A stretch of DNA of 37,776 nt from Cuspidothrix sp046080125 (GTDB taxonomy: Bacteria > Cyanobacteriota > Cyanobacteriia > Cyanobacteriales > Nostocaceae): assembly GCA_046080125.1 (NCBI GenBank), contig JBJTTJ010000242.1:1-37776 (forward strand), written 5' to 3'. Shown in pieces: positions 33,320-37,776 of the stretch. The notes under the pieces were generated by a model, which saw nothing but the letters and a program-made list of their open reading frames with translations, had not been told where the DNA came from and did not search any database. A program made the translations under genes and the position numbers. Numbering within the stretch: the stretch's first letter is position 1; the number at the start of each line of letters is the position of its first letter.

Positions 33320-33736
33320 TTAAGCGTCGTGGGTAGCTTTACCGCTAAATTTGATTTGTGCAGGACTGGGGTTTTGACCGATTCTGCGGGGTACGTGACG
33401 CACCATAGAACGTCCAGGATTTACCTTTTCAGGGAAGACACCATCAGCAGGGTGAATCATGGTAGTTTCGCCACCTGGCAAAATACGATAAACCTTGTAG
33501 TCGCTAATTTTGAATTTACGAAGTTGGGATCCTAAAGCAATACCATACTCTTTGCGAGCCAGGTACAATAGGTTTTCGCCTTTTACCATTTTAGCAGCAC
33601 CACCAGTAGGCATTTCAAAGACTTGCTCTTTGGGACTGGTCCATGTGATAGCGTACTTTTCTTCTACTTCTGCTTTTGTGAGTAGTCCGCCAGTGCTGCC
33701 ACCAAAGATGGGGGTTTTTCCAGTGAGAGTTGCCAT
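33320..33736 (-). CDS. psaD: photosystem I reaction centre subunit II
   Basis: Stromal/cytoplasmic subunit of photosystem I that docks ferredoxin and stabilises PsaC. The 138-residue product is full length, begins MATLTGKTPIFGGSTGGLL and has the conserved basic region KMVKGENLLYLARKEYGIALGSQLRKFKI and the C-terminal HVPRRIGQNPSPAQIKFSGK. It sits between a histidine kinase gene and trpE, all on the minus strand but with separating spacers. Confidence 0.98.
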   Translation of the reverse strand: MATLTGKTPIFGGSTGGLLTKAEVEEKYAITWTSPKEQVFEMPTGGAAKMVKGENLLYLARKEYGIALGSQLRKFKISDYKVYRILPGGETTMIHPADGVFPEKVNPGRSMVRHVPRRIGQNPSPAQIKFSGKATHDA

Positions 33737-33799
33737 AAACTATCTCTTGTAGGTTTTTAGGGCATACTAACATCGGAACTCAACTTATGTTGCGATCGC

Positions 33800-33805
33800 G
33801 TTATA
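33800..33805 (-). promoter_or_regulatory. candidate -10 element of psaD
   Basis: TATAAC on the minus strand, 64 bases upstream of the psaD ATG, would give a leader of roughly 58 bases. A TTACA follows upstream, but a full HLR1 (RpaB site) pair is not evident. Placement is tentative. Confidence 0.3.
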
Positions 33806-33892
33806 GACTGTAACAGTTTTTAGTGTTTGGGGGGAAATTAGAGGACGGAATGACTCTGAGGGCTTTTTAATAGTACAAATGTTCGATAGCCT

Positions 33893-33910
33893 AGTCTAAG
33901 GAATTAGACT
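33893..33910 (-). terminator. hairpin after the histidine kinase gene
   Basis: AGTCTAA and TTAGACT are perfectly complementary over seven bases around GGAA, seven bases after the kinase stop on the minus strand. The stem is AT-rich and no T-run follows. Confidence 0.4.
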
Positions 33911-33916
33911 CCAAAC

Positions 33917-35884
33917 CTACACTATAGGGATTGTCAAATGAAACTGACTGCCTTGGTCTTTACCCCTAGATTCAGCCCAAATTTTACCGCCCCAACCGTT
34001 GACGATTTGCCGAGAAATGGCTAAACCCAAACCAGTACCTCCAGTGGTTCGTCTTAATGCTCCTTCTTCTTGATAAAATCGGTCAAATACTATTTCTAAA
34101 CGATTTGGTTCAATACCTCGTCCTGTGTCAGCTATGGTTACTTTCACCATTTGATCACCATTATAATCTGCTTCTATAGTTATAGAACCTGATGAGGCTG
34201 TAAATTTACAAGCATTATCAATGAGTTTTGCTAGTACTTCTACTAACCAATCACCGTCGGCCTTGACCAGGGGTAAATTGGCGGCGATTTGGGTTTTGAT
34301 GGTGGGTGGTGTTTGGGATATGGGGCGGGTTCGCAGACGACTGAGTGCTAAATCTACACACTCTTGTAAGCTTAGTGACTCAGGATGCCATTCCACTCTG
34401 CCACTTTCTAAGTTAGAAAGGGTTAAAAAGTCTTGTACCAGTTTCCGCATTCTTTCGGAATCTGCCAGTGCTGTATTTAGCATTACTTGTTGTAGTTCCC
34501 GGGGCATATCCGGTTCGGTGGACAAGCTTTCTAAGCAGACTTGAATGGTAGATAGGGGGGTGCGGAGTTCGTGTCCGGTAATGGCAATTAAATTACTGCG
34601 GGTTCGGTCTAGGGCTTCTAGTTGTTGGTTAAGCTCTTCTAAGTTAGCAAAAGATTCTGCTTGGATCAGGGCTGCGCCGATTTGGGTAGCGATCGCTTTT
34701 ACTAGGTCTAACTCCCCACTTTGCCATTCAGGGGTGGGAAAATAACAATAATGTAACTCGACAATTCCCAGTAGTCGCCCTTGATATAATACTGGTTCTA
34801 TTAACCAGGAACGGACACCAAACTGTTGGACAATCAAGGATAAAACCGCAGATTTTTTCACCGTTTCATCTACCAGAGTATCAGCAATACATAGACCCTC
34901 TCCTTGTTGTAATACCTGTTGAAATAGAGGATTATGTTCTAATTCCCAAGTTTGTCCCAGTACGGGGGTAATACCAGAATTAACAAATTCATGTTCAATG
35001 ATGGCTTTAGCCTCCGTTGCTTGAGCGCGATAAATTAAACACCGACAGGCTTCTAAGTGTTGACCTAGTTCTACAGCCGCCACTTGGAGAATTTCTCTGG
35101 GATCGAGCGATCGCCTAATTGCAGCACCAATAGAATTTACCAGCCGTTCTTTCCTTGCTTGAGCCGCAATAGAACGGTAAGCTTTATGTAACTTATACTG
35201 ACTAGCTTGGAGATAGGTGACCAAGCGTTGCACAAACGGATCAGTATCAATATCACAAACATATTTATAGTCAGGATTCACGACTAAATTAGCTATTGAT
35301 TCCCCAATCCTAAACCGCCGCTTGACTTCCCGGACTTTAGCCCCTAAATTCGGCCGATAAATCTCAATTCTATTCAATAACAATTCCGCAGCTTTAAAAC
35401 AGACCTCTTTTTCCGATGTCCAAATTCCCTCAAATCTTCGCGCTGTGTCCATATCCAAGCTAGGGATCATCTCTGGAATATGTTTGTTTTTACTCCAAGA
35501 AGCAATGCTTTCTCGGCACACCAAACAGGTAGCATAATTGTCCGCTACTACTACTAAATGCCATTCTTGACTTAAAGCATCATCGGGTGTGAAATCTATC
35601 TTTTCATAGTACTCCGATCTATCAGCAAATTCCGTTTCCGGTGCTGATAATACGTATATTTGATTACTTTTTTCCCCAAGTCTTTGGTAGCGGTGTGCTT
35701 CTTGACGATAAAAACGTTCTTTCTGAAAACTGGCAATGATTAGAGGTTGATCAAAAGTAGCCGCCAACACCTGATCCTCCATCGCATGGGATAGCGCTGT
35801 TAGGGAAGCCTTAAAATATAACTGGGGTCGCAGATAGGGAAGTGATTTTAGCAAATCACTTAGCACAGAATTCGAGATACTCAT
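33917..35884 (-). CDS. DICT-GAF sensor histidine kinase
   Basis: A 655-residue cytoplasmic kinase without membrane segments. The N-terminal ~170 residues (LPYLRPQLYFKASLTALSHAM..., QPLIIASFQKERFYRQEAHRY) look like a DICT sensory domain. A GAF domain lies at about 250-410, then HisKA with the phosphorylated H438 in AITGHELRTPL, and an ATPase domain with IDNACKF (N box), DTGRGIE (G1) and GTGLGLAIS (G2). The signal is unknown; DICT domains occur with light- and redox-related cyanobacterial regulators. No response regulator gene is adjacent. A TACAAT-TGC-ATTGTA palindrome lies 41-55 bases upstream. Confidence 0.92.
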   Translation of the reverse strand: MSISNSVLSDLLKSLPYLRPQLYFKASLTALSHAMEDQVLAATFDQPLIIASFQKERFYRQEAHRYQRLGEKSNQIYVLSAPETEFADRSEYYEKIDFTPDDALSQEWHLVVVADNYATCLVCRESIASWSKNKHIPEMIPSLDMDTARRFEGIWTSEKEVCFKAAELLLNRIEIYRPNLGAKVREVKRRFRIGESIANLVVNPDYKYVCDIDTDPFVQRLVTYLQASQYKLHKAYRSIAAQARKERLVNSIGAAIRRSLDPREILQVAAVELGQHLEACRCLIYRAQATEAKAIIEHEFVNSGITPVLGQTWELEHNPLFQQVLQQGEGLCIADTLVDETVKKSAVLSLIVQQFGVRSWLIEPVLYQGRLLGIVELHYCYFPTPEWQSGELDLVKAIATQIGAALIQAESFANLEELNQQLEALDRTRSNLIAITGHELRTPLSTIQVCLESLSTEPDMPRELQQVMLNTALADSERMRKLVQDFLTLSNLESGRVEWHPESLSLQECVDLALSRLRTRPISQTPPTIKTQIAANLPLVKADGDWLVEVLAKLIDNACKFTASSGSITIEADYNGDQMVKVTIADTGRGIEPNRLEIVFDRFYQEEGALRRTTGGTGLGLAISRQIVNGWGGKIWAESRGKDQGSQFHLTIPIV

Positions 35885-36788
35885 GAATATATGTTTAAAC
35901 GCCCAATCTAGACAAGACTCACGTTACAATTGCATTGTACAAGTTAAAAATGACCATTGGTTATTAATCATAATCACAGGTCATTAATGAACATCTTAAC
36001 CATTACCCATTACCAATACAAAAAAAATAGATAAATTTTTTTGAAGCATTTTCAGCCATATCATTTTAGTCACTACTAGAGCCAACTTACCATAAAATGG
36101 TTCAGTGGACATCTGCGAGAAGTAATCTCAAACCCTCATCCTATCTTGGTAAAAACCTAATTTCTGGAGATATCTAGTATATGAAATTAACCAAATTGCC
36201 AAAGACACATCTTAATTATATATAGCAATCCTAGATGAGTCGTGAACAACAAGATACCCGACTTCTCTAAGTGACTTCTATAGTGTTCACAAATCCAGCA
36301 AGACTCCTATTTTATCTAAAAACATTATTCACAATTGATCATTTCCTAGGGATAATTGCCAACTCAAGACCCAGCAATAATAACTTTTGATGCTCTATAG
36401 GTTCATCACAAAACCCTAAAAACCGATCAATTTATGATGGCATTGACGGCAATTTTCGCAAAAATCAGTAAAATATTAAATTTTTATTAAAAAATTCCAA
36501 ATTGTAGTAATATAAGATATCTAACTACTATCATCACTGGCGTAAAAAACGGAAAATATCATAATTTATTCATCAGGATTCAGAATGATAGATTCAGTTA
36601 TAGATTGTCAAATGGTAATTTTAGGTTAACTCTCAATGTTTAAATAAAAACCAAAATCAGCATTTATCCTTGATGAAAAAACCTTTTGTATGTGCTTAAA
36701 ACTCAAATAAAATTGCCAAGTATTAAACTTAGCAGTTAATGTGAGTGAGGACAATATTTGATTTAAAAAACTTACCCAGGTGCATAAG
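35885..36788. other. 904-base non-coding region upstream of the ovoA-like gene
   Basis: Very AT-rich with no supported gene. It holds TACAAT-TGC-ATTGTA (35925-35939) upstream of the kinase, CATTACC heptamers near 36001, and a degraded copy of the MITE-like element from 36226. No HIP1 site was found from here to the window end, in contrast to the rest of the window. Confidence 0.55.
36226..36290. mobile_element. MITE-like element, degraded copy 2
   Basis: Starts with CAATCCTA and continues with AACAACAAGATACCCGACTTC, similar over about 45 bases to 24173-24218. The right inverted end is not recognisable, so it appears decayed. Confidence 0.5.
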
Positions 36789-37682
36789 ATGAAAATTTTT
36801 GACATACCCGAACTTGACAGTTGTAATTCCCAAACACTCCTGGATTATTTTGAAAATTCCTGGCAACTGGAAGAAAGCCTAATGAAAACTCTAATTGGGG
36901 AAGGTACCTTCTATATTCAACCCGATCCTTTGAGAAATCCCTTAATTTTTTATTTGGGACATTCAGCAGTTTTTTACATTAATAAGTTACTTCAAGTTGG
37001 CTTAATTAAACAGCGAATTAACCCAGAATATGAAACCCTATTTGAAATTGGAGTTGATCCAGAAACTCCAGCAGAAATAGATGCAGTCATCCAGGGAATT
37101 AACTGGCCTGATGTCGCAAAAGTTTGGGAATATCGAGATAAGGTCAAAGCCGAAATTACAACCATAATTAATCAAACCTCCTGGGATTTGCCTATTAATC
37201 AACACCATCCGTTCTGGGCTTTATTAATGGGAATAGAACATAGTCGCATTCATTTTGAAACCTCTTCCATGCTGTTACGTCAACTCCCTGTTGATAAATT
37301 AAAACGTCCCGGAGGATGGAATTATGCCCCGAGTAATGGAGAAATTCCTGATAATCAAATGCGAGAAATTCCTGGCGGTATCGTTAAATTAGGAAAGAGT
37401 CAGAATGATTTAACTTTCGGCTGGGATAGTGAATATGGTAATTTAGAGGTTGAAGTTCAACCATTTTTAGCCAGTGAAAATTTAATTACCAATGGCGAAT
37501 TTTTAGAATTTGTTCAAGGTGGAGGTTATGAAAATCCAGATTATTGGAATGTAGAATCTTGGCAATGGAAAGAATTACACAATGTGCAATGTCCTAAATT
37601 TTGGATATTAGTAAATAATGATCAATATCGTTATCGTGCCGTATTTGATGAAATGGATTTACCATTAGATTGGCCAGTGTAG
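36789..37682 (+). CDS. ovoA: 5-histidylcysteine sulfoxide synthase-like protein (OvoA family), cut short by TAG
   Basis: OvoA is a non-haem iron enzyme that joins cysteine to histidine with oxygen, the first step to ovothiol. The product has the DinB-like N-terminal domain with iron ligands H58 (YLGHSAVFY), H151 and H155 in the HX3HXE motif EHSRIHFETSS. It then enters the FGE-sulfatase-type domain (GGIVKLGK, TNGEFLEFVQGGGYENPDYW). Resemblance to OvoA, not EgtB, is in LIFYLGHSAVFYINK, EIGVDPE and MGIEHSRIHFETSSMLLRQ. Translation stops at 37680-37682 after 297 residues, while the same frame continues as clear FGE-domain sequence. AGG eight bases before the ATG supports the start; a GTG at 36780 is less likely. 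Full OvoA is near 700 residues with a methyltransferase domain, outside this window. Confidence 0.85.
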   Translation: MKIFDIPELDSCNSQTLLDYFENSWQLEESLMKTLIGEGTFYIQPDPLRNPLIFYLGHSAVFYINKLLQVGLIKQRINPEYETLFEIGVDPETPAEIDAVIQGINWPDVAKVWEYRDKVKAEITTIINQTSWDLPINQHHPFWALLMGIEHSRIHFETSSMLLRQLPVDKLKRPGGWNYAPSNGEIPDNQMREIPGGIVKLGKSQNDLTFGWDSEYGNLEVEVQPFLASENLITNGEFLEFVQGGGYENPDYWNVESWQWKELHNVQCPKFWILVNNDQYRYRAVFDEMDLPLDWPV

Positions 37683-37776
37683 GTAAACTATTATGAAGCA
37701 ATGGCTTACTGTCGCTGGAAAGGTGGTAATACTCGTTTAATGACAGAGGCAGAATGGAATCAATCCCTAGAATTTT
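37683..37776 (+). pseudogene. ovoA: continuation of the interrupted ovoA-like gene, running off the window
   Basis: Directly after the TAG and in the same frame the translation reads VNYYEAMAYCRWKGGN and then TRLMTEAEWNQSLEF, the conserved part of the FGE-sulfatase domain (RLPTEAEW in relatives). There is no frameshift; only the TAG codon interrupts. The gene is thus either inactivated, read through, or affected by a sequencing error. Its 3' end is not in the window. Confidence 0.8.

Noticed and set aside
33781..33830. HLR1 (RpaB) site at psaD
   Set aside because: Only one TTACA half is present near the candidate -10; the second repeat is not recognisable.

Overview
This window is chromosomal DNA from a filamentous, almost certainly heterocyst-forming cyanobacterium (Nostocales; Anabaena/Nostoc/Dolichospermum-like). 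Direct evidence includes photosystem I psaD, dark-operative protochlorophyllide reductase genes chlL and chlN, and a complete fraC-fraD-fraE filament-integrity cluster. About thirty HIP1 octamers (GCGATCGC) are scattered through it, together with heptanucleotide tandem repeats of the kind described from heterocystous strains (for example a TTGTCAG array at 16571-16623). Base composition is AT-rich. No prophage, insertion sequence, CRISPR array, rRNA or tRNA was recognised.

Layout. 1-2640: pyrH and frr overlap and look translationally coupled, followed by a geranylgeranyl-reductase-family flavoprotein. 2698-4675: three minus-strand genes (unknown protein, AI-2E/PerM-type membrane protein, small membrane protein). 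4821-7084: an ftsH protease gene converging on a small Trp-rich protein. 7676-10882: chlL, a DUF5331-type linker gene and chlN. 11009-14321: a DUF697 GTPase, a cryptic coding remnant and a second AI-2E-type protein. 14430-18737: scpA, a sugar-nucleotide pyrophosphorylase and speA. 19037-20259: ndk and a TerC-family protein. 20260-21176: a long non-coding stretch with a G-quadruplex motif, three phased DnaA-box-like sites and a dispersed palindrome. 21177-24110: DUF2811, an OmpR-type regulator, a CPP1-like protein and a HAD phosphatase. 24252-28880: sbcC, a 34-residue membrane peptide and a two-domain cobalamin adenosyltransferase. 29101-31619: fraC, fraD, fraE. 31638-35884: trpE, psaD and a DICT-GAF histidine kinase. 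36789-end: an ovoA-like gene interrupted by an in-frame TAG.

How the genes fit together. Several serve the photosynthetic cell: ChlL/ChlN are two of the three subunits of light-independent chlorophyll synthesis, CPP1-like proteins are linked in plants to the light-dependent protochlorophyllide reductase, the flavoprotein belongs to the prenyl-reductase superfamily, FtsH enzymes maintain thylakoid proteins, and PsaD is the ferredoxin-docking subunit of photosystem I. FraC/D/E act at the septa joining neighbouring cells. The rest is core metabolism and chromosome maintenance (pyrH, frr, ndk, trpE, speA, cobalamin adenosylation, scpA, sbcC).

I found no complete new multigene system. The most unusual signals are the interrupted ovoA-like gene, a repeat-like in-frame insertion in speA, the 20.3-21.0 kb non-coding region, a hidden 59-codon coding remnant at 12890-13069, paired palindromes upstream of the GTPase, and families of small palindromic or MITE-like repeats, one of which supplies the end of a gene.
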